A DNA stretch of 64,000 nucleotides, from contig JBMOOH010000042.1 of NCBI GenBank assembly GCA_049323795.1, positions 1 to 64,000 on the forward strand, written 5' to 3'. This document shows positions 17,885 to 26,369 of this stretch, piece by piece (position 1 is the stretch's first letter; each line of letters starts with the position of its first letter). The position numbers and the translations under genes are program-made. A model generated the notes under the pieces. That model saw only the letters and a program-made list of their open reading frames with translations. It was not told where the DNA came from and made no database searches. Source of the DNA: JAOADN01 sp049323795 (GTDB taxonomy: Bacteria > Pseudomonadota > Alphaproteobacteria > Rhodobacterales > Rhodobacteraceae).

Positions 17885-19222
17885 TCATTCGGCCGCGACG
17901 GTCTTGGCGCCGCCCGTCTGGGGATCGTAGTGCGCGTCGAAGTCCTCTTCGATCGTCGCAGGCTGCGGCAGCGGCTTCTCGATGACGCCGAGGAGCGGCA
18001 GGATCACCAGGAAGAACAGGAACCAGTAGCTGGCCGCAATGAGCGCGATCCAGGTGTAAATGCCCTCGGCCGGCCGCGCGCCGACCCACATCAGGACGAC
18101 GAAGTCGATCGCCAGCAGCCAGAACCACCACTTGAACAGCGGACGGTAGCGCCCCGAGCGGACCGCCGAGGTGTCGAGCCACGGCACAAGCGCGAGGGCG
18201 AGGATTGCACCGAACATCGCAAGCACGCCGAAGAACTTCGCGTCCACGATGCCGAAGGTGAGGAACCGGACGAGCTGAACCACCCAGACGTCACCGGTGA
18301 AGGCGCGCAGGATCGCGTAGAAGGGCAGGAAGTACCATTCCGGCACGATCTCGGCAGGCGTCACCAGCGGATTCGCCTCGATGTAGTTGTCGGGCGCTCC
18401 GAGGTAGTTGGGCATGAACCCGACCACGGCGAAGAAGACCGCAAGGATCACCGCAAGCGCAAAGAGGTCCTTGATGACGAAGTAGGGCCAGAACGGCACC
18501 GTATCCTTCGCGGCCTCGGCCTTCGAGGTCCGGCGCACTTCGACGCCGGTCGGGTTGTTGTTGCCGGTCGTGTGGAACGCCCAGATGTGCACCACGACAA
18601 GGCCCGCGATCACGAAGGGCAGCAGGTAGTGCAGCGAGAAGAACCGGGTCAGCGTGGGATTGTCCACCGCGGGGCCGCCCAGAAGCCAGGTCTGGATCGT
18701 CTCTCCGACACCCGGAATGGCCCCGAACAGGCCGGTGATGACCGTGGCGCCCCAGAACGACATCTGCCCCCAGGGCAGGACGTAGCCCATGAACGCGGTC
18801 GCCATCATGGCGAGGTAGATCAGCATCCCGATGATCCAGGTGACCTCGCGCGGCGACTTGTAGCTGCCGTAGTAGAGCCCGCGGAAGATGTGCAGGTACA
18901 CCGCGAGGAAGAACAGCGACGCGCCGTTCATGTGGAGGTAGCGGATGAGCCAGCCGCCGTTCACGTTCCGCATGATGTGCTCGACCGAGGCGAAGGCGAG
19001 GTTCACGTTCGGCGTGTAGTGCATCACGAGCACGATGCCGGTGACGATCTGCAGGGCCAGGCAGAAGGTCAGGACGATACCCCAGATCCACATCCAGTTG
19101 AGGTTCTTGGGCGTGGGAATCATCAGCGTGTCATAGAGCAGGCTGACGATCGGAAGGCGGCTGTGAAGCCACTTCTCGCCCTTCGTGCGGGGTTCGTAGT
19201 GATCGTGCGGGATACCAGCCAT
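17885..19222 (-). CDS. petB: Cytochrome b, bc1 complex
   Basis: 445 residues, membrane protein with eight transmembrane helices. The four haem-ligating histidines lie in helices B and D (for example the RYLHMNGASLFF and the LPFVIAGLVVVHIWAFHTTG segments). The Qo-site PEWY motif is intact at VPEWYFLPFY. The PWGQMSFWGATVITGLF stretch forms the cd1 helix. The C-terminal extension (EDFDAHYDPQTGGAKT) is typical of Rhodobacter-type cytochrome b. The stop is 15 bases before the petC ATG, and petA ends 13 bases before its start, so the three genes form one operon. Confidence 0.96.
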   Translation of the reverse strand: MAGIPHDHYEPRTKGEKWLHSRLPIVSLLYDTLMIPTPKNLNWMWIWGIVLTFCLALQIVTGIVLVMHYTPNVNLAFASVEHIMRNVNGGWLIRYLHMNGASLFFLAVYLHIFRGLYYGSYKSPREVTWIIGMLIYLAMMATAFMGYVLPWGQMSFWGATVITGLFGAIPGVGETIQTWLLGGPAVDNPTLTRFFSLHYLLPFVIAGLVVVHIWAFHTTGNNNPTGVEVRRTSKAEAAKDTVPFWPYFVIKDLFALAVILAVFFAVVGFMPNYLGAPDNYIEANPLVTPAEIVPEWYFLPFYAILRAFTGDVWVVQLVRFLTFGIVDAKFFGVLAMFGAILALALVPWLDTSAVRSGRYRPLFKWWFWLLAIDFVVLMWVGARPAEGIYTWIALIAASYWFLFFLVILPLLGVIEKPLPQPATIEEDFDAHYDPQTGGAKTVAAE

Positions 19223-19235
19223 CGGTCTTGTCCCT

Positions 19236-19802
19236 TCAGCCGAGTTTCAGCGTGGTTTGGTCGGTGAACTGGGCCATCGGCACCAGGAGGTTGCGCGGCG
19301 CGGGCCCCTTGCGGATGCGGCCGGCGGTGTCGTAGTGCGACCCGTGGCACGGGCAGAACCAGCCGCCGAAATCGCCCGCGCGGTTGCCCAGCGGCACGCA
19401 GCCCAGGTGGGTGCAGACGCCGACCATCACCAGCCACTCGCCCGCCGCGTCGAGCGTGCGGTTCTGGTCGGTCGCGGCCGCCTCGGCGTCGGCAAGGTTC
19501 TGGTTTTCGGCGCCCTGATCGACAAGATCGGAGAGCGGGACGTTGCGGCCGGCGTCGATCTCGTCCTGTGTGCGGCGGCGGATGAAGACCGGCTTGCCGC
19601 GCCACTTGACGGTGAGCTGCGTGCCGGTCGTGACCTCACTCACATCGACGAAGATCGAGGACATGGCGAGCACGTCGGCGGTCGGGTTCATCTGGTTCAC
19701 GAGCGTCCAGACGGCGGCGCCGCCGGCGACGGCTCCGGCGCCGGCCGTGGCATAGTAGAGAAAGTCGCGGCGGCTGGCCGCGGGTTCGTCTGCATGGGAC
19801 AT
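19236..19802 (-). CDS. petA: Rieske iron-sulfur subunit, bc1 complex
   Basis: 188 residues from the ATG at 19800-19802 with AGGGGGGA upstream. A twin-arginine-type start (ASRRDFLYYATAG) leads into the single membrane anchor. The 2Fe-2S ligands are in CTHLGC and CPCHGSHYD; the intervening sequence has the normal spacing. First gene of the petABC operon; electrons flow from ubiquinol through this cluster to cytochrome c1. Confidence 0.96.
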   Translation of the reverse strand: MSHADEPAASRRDFLYYATAGAGAVAGGAAVWTLVNQMNPTADVLAMSSIFVDVSEVTTGTQLTVKWRGKPVFIRRRTQDEIDAGRNVPLSDLVDQGAENQNLADAEAAATDQNRTLDAAGEWLVMVGVCTHLGCVPLGNRAGDFGGWFCPCHGSHYDTAGRIRKGPAPRNLLVPMAQFTDQTTLKLG

Positions 19803-19985
19803 GTCGTGTTCCCCCCTTGCTGCCGGCAGCGCGCTGCCGGCGTTCCGAAAGCCGGGCCGCGCGGGCGCGGCCGGATCTTCCGGGCGGTATTTAGCCGTCA
19901 AAGCCGGGGCCGTCCAGCGCGGTTTGACCCATTTGGCGTGGCCATGGTGTCGCAACCGCTGGAAAGTCCGGCGACATCTCGCGGC
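19803..19985 (-). promoter_or_regulatory. Upstream region of petABC
   Basis: 183 bases between the GST stop and petA. It contains an imperfect GCCGGCAGCGCGCTGCCGGC inverted repeat near 19820-19839. No strong sigma-70 hexamers could be fixed by eye. The petABC promoter is expected here because the next upstream gene on the same strand (the GST) lies at the far side. Confidence 0.35.
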
Positions 19986-20594
19986 TCAGCCTGCCGGAAC
20001 GGTCGCGGCGATGCTCGGCCTGGCGCTCATCCCGGCGAACCAGTGGCCCAGCGCGGGCCGCCCGGCGCGCCATTCGCGGTGCCCGAAGCGAAAATCGAGG
20101 TAGCCGAGCGCACAGGCGACCGCGAGCTGCCCCATGTCGAGGGCGCCGTTCAGGTGCGCCTCCCAGCGGTTTTCCAGCACGTCGAGCGCGCGCTCGACCT
20201 TGGCCCACTGCGCCTCGCCCCATTCGGGCGACTGGCTGGCGGCGGGGCGGACATGGGTTTCGTAGCGGGCAAGAACGGCCGCATCGAGCATCCCGTCCGC
20301 CGTCGCCTCGAGCGTCAGCGTCTGCCAGAGCGCCGGGGCCGCGGGGTAGAACATGCCCCCCGCCCGGTCGTCGAGGTAGCGGCAGATGACCCGGCTGTCG
20401 TAGAGCACCGAGCCGTCGTCAAGCTCGAGACAGGGTATCTTGCCCAGCGGGTTCAACCCGACGGGCATCGTGCCGGGGTCGAGCGGGTTGCCGGCCGAGG
20501 GAACGATGGTGACGGCGTCGGCCTGCCCTGTCTCGATCAGCAGGACCATGACCTTGCGGACGAAGGGCGAGGTGGGCGAGTGGTAGAGGCGCAT
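19986..20594 (-). CDS. Glutathione S-transferase family protein
   Basis: 202 residues from MRLYHSPTSPFVRKV; GGAG lies 10 bases upstream. The N-terminal thioredoxin-like domain has the usual beta-alpha-beta pattern and the glutathione-binding NPLGKIPCLELDDGSVLYDSRVICRYL stretch (cis-Pro, Asp-Ser). The catalytic position in SPTSPFVRK is serine-type. The C-terminal helical domain follows from about 85. Substrate is not predictable. The gene follows the PaiB-like gene by 29 bases on the same strand and may be co-transcribed with it. Confidence 0.88.
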   Translation of the reverse strand: MRLYHSPTSPFVRKVMVLLIETGQADAVTIVPSAGNPLDPGTMPVGLNPLGKIPCLELDDGSVLYDSRVICRYLDDRAGGMFYPAAPALWQTLTLEATADGMLDAAVLARYETHVRPAASQSPEWGEAQWAKVERALDVLENRWEAHLNGALDMGQLAVACALGYLDFRFGHREWRAGRPALGHWFAGMSARPSIAATVPAG

Positions 20595-20623
20595 GGCCTG
20601 AGTCTCCTGCCGGGATTGCCCCC

Positions 20624-21244
20624 TCAGGATGGCGGATGGCGCATCATGTCCGCAACCGCTTCCGGCCGCGCGCCGACGGTCGAGCGGGCGACGTGCCCGG
20701 CGGCCGAAAGGCGCGCGGCCTCGGTCTTGTTCTGGTTGAGCTTCCACGTCCCGTCGATGCTGGTGATGTCCATCCGGGCGGGAACGATCTGGCGCATCAT
20801 CCGGTCGAGCGTCTCGCCGGGCATCTTGGCGGTGAGCCAGGGGGTCTTGGGAAAAAGGCGGTTCTCGAATTCCGCCGAAAGCCGGTCGAGATGTTCGCGC
20901 ATCTCGTCATGGGGGCAGAGGCGGAGCGTGCCGCGCAGGTGGACGGCGACGTAATTCCAGGTCGGGACCTGGTGCTCGGTCGCGTACCAGTCGGGCGAGA
21001 TGTAGGCGTCGGGGCCCGAGACGGCCAGAAGCGCGGGCCGGGGCGTTTCCAGCGCGCGGGCCACGGGGTTCGACCGGACGAGGTGGAGTTCGAGATACCC
21101 GTCCTCCGGCGACAGCACGAAGGGCACGTGCGCGGCGAACGGGCCGTCGGGTCCGTTCACCGCGAGGATGCCGAAGCCCCGGTCGCGGGCGAGGGCGAGG
21201 TTCTGGTCGGCGCTGGCCTGCCGATAGGCGGGATTGGGGTGCAT
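20624..21244 (-). CDS. PaiB-family FMN-binding regulator-like protein
   Basis: 206 residues. It starts MHPNPAYR, the usual start of this family, and carries HVPFVLSPEDGYLELHLVRSNP, then ISPDWYATEHQVPTWNYVAVHLRGTLRL near 80-110, the strongest PaiB signature. The fold is a split-barrel flavin-binding domain. In Bacillus, PaiB represses sporulation and protease genes, but no helix-turn-helix is visible here and an enzymatic or FMN-sensing role is equally possible. Confidence 0.88.
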   Translation of the reverse strand: MHPNPAYRQASADQNLALARDRGFGILAVNGPDGPFAAHVPFVLSPEDGYLELHLVRSNPVARALETPRPALLAVSGPDAYISPDWYATEHQVPTWNYVAVHLRGTLRLCPHDEMREHLDRLSAEFENRLFPKTPWLTAKMPGETLDRMMRQIVPARMDITSIDGTWKLNQNKTEAARLSAAGHVARSTVGARPEAVADMMRHPPS

Positions 21245-21309
21245 GGGGTCACATACCCGGCCGGGATGGCCGGTGTCACGAACGGATTGCTCAACCGGAA
21301 CAAGGATGC

Positions 21310-22584
21310 TCAGGCCGACAGCCTTGCGCCGTCATGCCCGGTGATCGTCGCCGTGACGATCCGCCCCTCGGGCTGGCCTGTCCCGAACGTCACCTCTGTG
21401 AACCCCTCCGTCCTCCCCATCCGCGGGCTCTCGGTCAGGATGCGGTGGCTTGCGCCGATCTGCGACGCAAGATGGCGCGCAAGCCCCGCCTCGCCCTCGG
21501 CCCGCAGCCGCTGGGCCCGTTGCCGGATCGCCGGTCCCGGAACCTGCGGCATGCGGGCGGCCGGGGTGCCCTTGCGGGGGGAATAGGGAAAGACATGGAG
21601 GAAGGTCAGGCGACAGTCCCGAACGAGCCTCACCGAGTTCTCGAACATTGCCTCGGTCTCGGTCGGGAACCCGGCGATCAGGTCGGCGCCGAAGACGATG
21701 TCCGGCCTGAGCCGCCGCGCCTCGTCGCAGAAGCGGATGGCATCGTCCCGCAGGTGGCGGCGCTTCATCCGCTTCAGGATCAGGTCGTCGCCGTGCTGCA
21801 GGCTGAGATGCAGGTGCGGCATCAGGCGCGGCTCGGTCGCGATGGCCTGCATCAGGTTCGCGTCCGCCTCGATCGAATCGATCGAGCTGATCCGCAGGCG
21901 CGGCAGGTCCGGCACCAGACGTAGGATGCGCATGACGAGGTCGCCGAGACGCGGCGCACCCGGCAGGTCGGCCCCCCAGGACGTGAGATCGACCCCCGTC
22001 AGGACGACTTCGAGAAAACCCCTGTCCACCAGCCGCCTGATCTGCTCGACCACCACCCCCGCCGGAACCGATCGGGAATTCCCCCGGCCATAGGGGATGA
22101 TGCAGAAGGTGCAGCGGTGGTCGCAGCCGTTCTGGACCTGCACATAGGCCCGGTGGCGGCCGAAGCCGTCGATCAGGTGGCCGGCGGTCTCGCGGACCGA
22201 AAGGATGTCGTCCACCATGACCTTTTCGGTTTCGCCGATCAGGTCCGGCGCGGCGAGGCCCTGCCAGGTGGCGGCTTGCATCTTCTCGTGGTTGCCGACG
22301 ACGCGCGCGACTTCGGGCATCGCGGCGAAGGTCCCGGGCTCGGTCTGGGCGGCGCAGCCGGTGACGATCACGGGCGCGCCGGGATTGTCGCGCGCCAGGC
22401 GGCGGATGTCCTGCCTGGCCTTGCGGACGGCCTCGGCCGTGACGGCGCAGGTGTTGACGATGACGGCGTTCGCAAGGCCCGCCGCTGCGGCAAGCTCCTT
22501 CATCGCCTCGGTCTCGCAGGCGTTGAGGCGGCAGCCGTGGGTCGAGAAGACCGGCGCCGTCAGCGGTTTCGCGGGCGCGCTCAT
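21310..22584 (-). CDS. mtaB: tRNA t6A37 methylthiotransferase MtaB
   Basis: 424 residues. Converts t6A37 to ms2t6A37 in tRNA reading ANN codons. N-terminal UPF0004 domain with three cluster cysteines (STHGCRLNACE, VNTCAVTA, VTGCAAQ), then a radical-SAM domain with CDHRCTFC (CxxxCxxC) at about 149-156, and a C-terminal TRAM-like region (ILTESPRMGRTEGFTEVTF). All six cluster cysteines are present. The start codon overlaps the dapF stop (ATGA), so dapF-mtaB form an operon. Confidence 0.94.
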   Translation of the reverse strand: MSAPAKPLTAPVFSTHGCRLNACETEAMKELAAAAGLANAVIVNTCAVTAEAVRKARQDIRRLARDNPGAPVIVTGCAAQTEPGTFAAMPEVARVVGNHEKMQAATWQGLAAPDLIGETEKVMVDDILSVRETAGHLIDGFGRHRAYVQVQNGCDHRCTFCIIPYGRGNSRSVPAGVVVEQIRRLVDRGFLEVVLTGVDLTSWGADLPGAPRLGDLVMRILRLVPDLPRLRISSIDSIEADANLMQAIATEPRLMPHLHLSLQHGDDLILKRMKRRHLRDDAIRFCDEARRLRPDIVFGADLIAGFPTETEAMFENSVRLVRDCRLTFLHVFPYSPRKGTPAARMPQVPGPAIRQRAQRLRAEGEAGLARHLASQIGASHRILTESPRMGRTEGFTEVTFGTGQPEGRIVTATITGHDGARLSA

Positions 22585-23420
22585 GCGTGAAGCGCGAGGA
22601 AGCCGGGCGACAGCGCCCCGTCGAAGACGCGGGCCACCGGCCCGGTGAGCCAGACCCCGTCCTCGCGCCAGTCGGCCTCCAGCGTGCCTCCGTCGACGTC
22701 GATCGTGACCTTCCGCCCCGTCAGCCCCCTCCGGTGCGCGGCGACGGCGGTGGCGCAGGCGCCCGACCCGCAGGCGAGCGTGATGCCGGTGCCGCGTTCC
22801 CAGACCCGCAGGCGCAGTCGGTCGGGGGCGATGACGGACGCGAACTCGACATTGGTGCGTTCGGGGAAGAGGGGGTCGCGCTCGACCTTCGGACCGAGCG
22901 CGGGCAGGTCCACCGCTTCGGCGTCGGGCACGAAGTGGACGGCGTGGGGGTTGCCCATGCCGACGCCGGCCGGATCGCCCGCAAGCGGCAGGTGCAGCGT
23001 GTCGAGGTCGCGGGCAAGCGGGATGCCGGCCCAGTCGAGAAGCGGGGCACCCATGTTCACGGTGACCCGGCCATCGGGCAGGCGCTCGGCCACGAGCACC
23101 CCCCGGGCGGTGCGGACCGTCAGGCGGTCGCTGCCACTCTCCGCCATCACATGGTGCGCGACGCAGCGCGTCGCGTTTCCGCAGGCCCCGGCGCGGCCGC
23201 CGTCAGGGTTCCAGAAGTCGAGGCCGATGTCCGCGCCCTCGCCGTCGCGGATCTCGGCCAGCTGGTCGAAGCCGACGCCGGTATGGGGATCGCCCAGCGC
23301 GCGGGCGAGCCGGGCGGTGGCCACGGGCGACCGCCCCCGCGAGTCGATGACCACGAAGTGATTGCCCGCGCCGTGCATCTTCATGAACGGGAGGGGCGCG
23401 ATCCGGGGCGCGTCCTTCAT
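22581..23420 (-). CDS. dapF: Diaminopimelate epimerase
   Basis: 279 residues from MKDAPRIAPLPFMKMHGAGNHF; an in-frame ATG three codons upstream is also possible. Interconverts LL- and meso-diaminopimelate for lysine and peptidoglycan. The two catalytic cysteines are in GACGNATRC and ACGSGACA; the N-terminal KMHGAGNHFVVID signature is present. The last codons overlap mtaB by four bases. The gene starts about 100 bases from the tRNA-Lys gene, which runs the other way. Confidence 0.95.
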   Translation of the reverse strand: MKDAPRIAPLPFMKMHGAGNHFVVIDSRGRSPVATARLARALGDPHTGVGFDQLAEIRDGEGADIGLDFWNPDGGRAGACGNATRCVAHHVMAESGSDRLTVRTARGVLVAERLPDGRVTVNMGAPLLDWAGIPLARDLDTLHLPLAGDPAGVGMGNPHAVHFVPDAEAVDLPALGPKVERDPLFPERTNVEFASVIAPDRLRLRVWERGTGITLACGSGACATAVAAHRRGLTGRKVTIDVDGGTLEADWREDGVWLTGPVARVFDGALSPGFLALHA

Positions 23421-23522
23421 GCTGGGCATATACCCCCGCCCTGCGCTTTCTGCCAGCCTTGCCGCCGCCAGCCCTTTTCCGCTTGACCCATCCGGCCCGC
23501 CCTCATAAGACGCGGCCCGGAT

Positions 23523-23598
23523 GGGCCCGTAGCTCAGTTGGTAGAGCAACTGACTTTTAATCAGTGGGTCACAGGTTCGAATCCTGTCGGGCTCACCA
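23523..23598 (+). tRNA. tRNA-Lys (anticodon TTT)
   Basis: 76-nt cloverleaf including an encoded CCA. The acceptor stem pairs GGGCCCG with CGGGCTC (one G-U), the anticodon loop CTTTTAA gives anticodon TTT, and the T-arm ACAGG-TTCGAAT-CCTGT is standard. It reads rightward, toward the prophage-like element, which begins 118 bases downstream. Confidence 0.98.
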
Positions 23599-23642
23599 CT
23601 TTCTCAAGGAAAGTCAGCGTCTTACGGATTCGGCGATTTCGG

Positions 23643-23671
23643 AGCGTCCGAGTTCGTCCGAGTCGGACGCT
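23643..23671 (+). terminator. Hairpin downstream of tRNA-Lys
   Basis: A perfect 9-bp stem (AGCGTCCGA with TCGGACGCT) and an 11-base loop, 45 bases after the tRNA. The T-content after it is weak (GCTCTTT), so termination is only possible. Confidence 0.45.
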
Positions 23672-23711
23672 GCTCTTTCGGGGCGCCGCATCACGCGCTC
23701 CCTACACCTCT

Positions 23712-23716
23712 CTGTC
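23712..23716. repeat. Target-site duplication, left copy (CTGTC)
   Basis: CTGTC directly precedes the element edge TGTTGCGGCAC. The same five bases directly follow the other edge at 43279-43283. Five-base duplications are the rule for Mu-type transposition. Confidence 0.85.
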
Positions 23717-23763
23717 TGTTGCGGCACGCCAGCTTTGGCACAATGGTACGCCAGCTTTGGCAC
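23717..23763. repeat. Element right-end terminal repeats (two copies)
   Basis: GCCAGCTTTGGCAC occurs at 23728-23741 and again at 23750-23763, 22 bases apart, which equals the length of a MuA-type transposase-binding site. The first copy starts 12 bases inside the element edge, exactly as the copy at the other end does. Confidence 0.85.
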
Positions 23764-23891
23764 TGAAAATTTTTCACAATACCACAGCGGCATGGCCGTG
23801 CTACCGGAAGTTGAAGGCTCAGGCTGCTAGCCCCCTGAGCGGGGCGACCCACGCCGGTCCTATCTTTCAACGGCTCCTCATGATGCCGTTC

Positions 23892-26369
23892 TCACGTTGC
23901 AGCCGCATCGACCTTCCAGGCGTGAGCGTTTGCCACCGCCGCCGGGCCGATGATCGTCACATAAGGTGCGCTGGCCGGATCGCTGCCGTCCGCCGTGACC
24001 ACGTTCGTCCAGGCGATCAGCCGCATGATATTGCCGATGAAGCGGTTGGTGCCGGTGCCGGTGCGCAGGAAGTAGAGCTTCTTCGACGCCCCCAGGACGC
24101 CGTTGTTGGCGGCGAGCGCAACATCGATCTTCAGCGCCCCGTCGATCCAGACCCGCAGCGTCAGGTTCGGGAGATCGACCGCGGCGACGATGGTGGCCCA
24201 CTGGTTGGCGACGATCGTGCCGGTCGCCGTCGAGACCTGCGCGATCTGCGTCCCGGTGCCGTCGCGCACGGTGACGCGCAGCGCACCGGAGGTCATGATT
24301 TCCCCGATGAAGACGGGGCCGTTGTGGACCGACCAGACAGTCGAGGTCGCCGCGAGGCTGGTTGGGCGCACCCGGGCCTTGACGGTCATGCTGGTGAGCC
24401 CGCCAGTCGAGGTCGTGGCCGGATCGGCGAAGCCAGGGCCAGACGATGACGTGGTGAACATCAGGGCGGGGTCTTCCTGCGTCGTCAGGCCCACGGTTTC
24501 AATGAACCCGTTGAGCGTCGCGGAAAGCGTGGTCTGGGTCGAGTAGGAGGCGGAGGTCGTTCCCCGGAGTTGCAGGAAGTTCCCCCGCGCCACGGTGCCC
24601 GGTGCCGAGGTCCAGGCGGTAACCACGGCGGTGCCGGCGAGATCGGACGTGACCTGATATTCGGTCCCGGCCGCCACGGAGATCGCCATCGTCGTCGGCC
24701 CGCCCATGATCTTGCGGATGCCGGTGGCGACAACCGACGACACCGGCTGATCCAGCCTGGCGGAGAAGGCGAGACCCGGCGGCAAGAGCGCCCACTTGAT
24801 GACCTGGTCCGGGTCGGTCGTGGTCCAGTCGATGACGCCGCGTGTCGCGACTGCGCCCTTGCCGGCCGCGGCACCCGTTTCTGTCAGGGCTGCCTCGAGA
24901 CCGGCCCTGTCGGTTGCCGTGAACAGATTGGCGAAGTTCGGGAAGCGATCGGTGATCGCGCCACCGTTCAGCAGGTGGTTGCCGCTCTTGCCGAGCCGCT
25001 CGCTGCCGGTGCCGATCCGGTTGATGATGCAGTCGCCGAGGAAGGAGTTGGCATTGTTGGTGATGCCGACATTGACCAGCCCGCCTGTGGTGCCGACCGG
25101 GGCTGCCGGGTTCAGGACGGTGCAGCCGTAGATGTAGCCGTACTCGTTCGTGCCCCCCATCGTGATGCCGTTGTTCGACTGCAGAAACAGCAGATCGTTG
25201 ATGATGTAGCTGTCCCGGTAGCCGATGCCGCCGTCGCCCTGCCAGTAATGGGCGCCCTGGTTGCCCGCCCCTGACCGCAGCGGTTGCCGGAGGGAGCGGT
25301 TGCCCGCCGAGAACACCCGCCCGGTCTGGGAGGCCTGGAATATCTGGCAAATGTCGCCGTGCGGGTCGCGGGCGTCGCCGTCGGTGTCGATGCCGCCACG
25401 GCTGAACGGCTGGCAGAAGAGGTTGCGGTAGAGGTGCAGCTCCGCGTTTGGTCCCTTCGGCCAGCCGTTCGAGATGACATCCTGGTAGATGCGCCGCGCC
25501 GTGTTGTCCATGAACACGGTCTTGCCGAGCAGGTCGGGCAGGAACTTGATGCCGTTCGAGAGATCGGAATAGGTGTTTCCGATGAACCGGCCATTGGTGA
25601 TGCTCGCCCCGCCGCCGCTCGAATAGCAGTTGGAGAGATAGGTCGGCAGGCCGATCTCGGTCTTGAAGTTGAACGCAGGTGTTCCCGAGGCGGCGAGGAC
25701 GGCGAGATAGGCCGCGGTCTGCGGGCTGACTCCGGACTGGACACGGGTGCGCTGGCCCGCGGGGCAGAGCAGATCGGCGGCGGTCGCCACAACCGAGGCA
25801 TCGGTGCCGGCCTTGACGTAGATGTCGGTCGCGCCGCTGTTCCAGAACTCGATCCAGCCGGAATTGCGCGCGGGGTCGGCCCAGGTCACCGCGATGGCCT
25901 GCGAGGTCGTCGTCGCGGTACCGGTGTGGTTCGGGCGGCCATATTCGGGGTAATCATAGTCCGTCACGAAATCGAGGCCCGAGGGGCCGTAGCCGTGCCG
26001 GAAGGTGCAGCCGATCTCCCAGTAATCGGTGAGGTCCCAGAGGTTGAAGTTGATGCAGGGGTTCGTGGACGGCCAGCCCGTGACCTGGATGTTCAGCCCG
26101 ACCAGATGCAGGCCGGTAATGTTCCCGGTGTAGCTGAGACCCGGCAGCTTGCTCGCCGCATTGGCAGAGCGGAGGGTGAGCGCGGGCACAAAGGTGCGCC
26201 CGCCGAGGCTCCGCACCGTGAAGCTGGCGCCGGAGACCTCGACGATCTTGCCCGAGAGCGTGGCGTCGCTCAGGGCAAACACCGTCGCCCATTCGGCATC
26301 GTTCGTGACGATGTAGTCGGCGGGCTGGACGGACGGCGTGAAGCGGAACGGGTTCAGGAGGAAGCTCAC
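23892..26369 (-). CDS. Phage tail spike / fibre protein with LamG-like C-terminal domain
   Basis: 825 residues, the last gene before the phage right end, where Mu-like phages carry host-range genes. The N-terminal 30 residues (MSFLLNPFRFTPS) form a short attachment motif. About 40-500 has the short-repeat pattern of a right-handed beta-helix (many Asn/Gly turns, for example SNGIKFLPD, NNGITMGGTNEYGYIYGC, SFLGDCIINRIG), typical of receptor-binding or sugar-cleaving spikes. Residues about 630-810 (FTTSSSGPGFADPATT through LPNLTLRVWIDGALKIDVALA) resemble a concanavalin/LamG jelly roll that binds carbohydrate. The start overlaps the stop of the upstream gene by four bases. Specificity is unknown. 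Confidence 0.8.
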   Translation of the reverse strand: MSFLLNPFRFTPSVQPADYIVTNDAEWATVFALSDATLSGKIVEVSGASFTVRSLGGRTFVPALTLRSANAASKLPGLSYTGNITGLHLVGLNIQVTGWPSTNPCINFNLWDLTDYWEIGCTFRHGYGPSGLDFVTDYDYPEYGRPNHTGTATTTSQAIAVTWADPARNSGWIEFWNSGATDIYVKAGTDASVVATAADLLCPAGQRTRVQSGVSPQTAAYLAVLAASGTPAFNFKTEIGLPTYLSNCYSSGGGASITNGRFIGNTYSDLSNGIKFLPDLLGKTVFMDNTARRIYQDVISNGWPKGPNAELHLYRNLFCQPFSRGGIDTDGDARDPHGDICQIFQASQTGRVFSAGNRSLRQPLRSGAGNQGAHYWQGDGGIGYRDSYIINDLLFLQSNNGITMGGTNEYGYIYGCTVLNPAAPVGTTGGLVNVGITNNANSFLGDCIINRIGTGSERLGKSGNHLLNGGAITDRFPNFANLFTATDRAGLEAALTETGAAAGKGAVATRGVIDWTTTDPDQVIKWALLPPGLAFSARLDQPVSSVVATGIRKIMGGPTTMAISVAAGTEYQVTSDLAGTAVVTAWTSAPGTVARGNFLQLRGTTSASYSTQTTLSATLNGFIETVGLTTQEDPALMFTTSSSGPGFADPATTSTGGLTSMTVKARVRPTSLAATSTVWSVHNGPVFIGEIMTSGALRVTVRDGTGTQIAQVSTATGTIVANQWATIVAAVDLPNLTLRVWIDGALKIDVALAANNGVLGASKKLYFLRTGTGTNRFIGNIMRLIAWTNVVTADGSDPASAPYVTIIGPAAVANAHAWKVDAAAT

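Larger units (their letters stand above)
23599..23891. other. Region between tRNA-Lys and the last phage gene
   Basis: 293 bases without a recognisable gene. It holds a hairpin after the tRNA (23643-23671), the left target duplication, the element edge with two terminal repeats (23717-23763), and then about 130 bases of phage end sequence with no gene that I can support. Confidence 0.6.
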
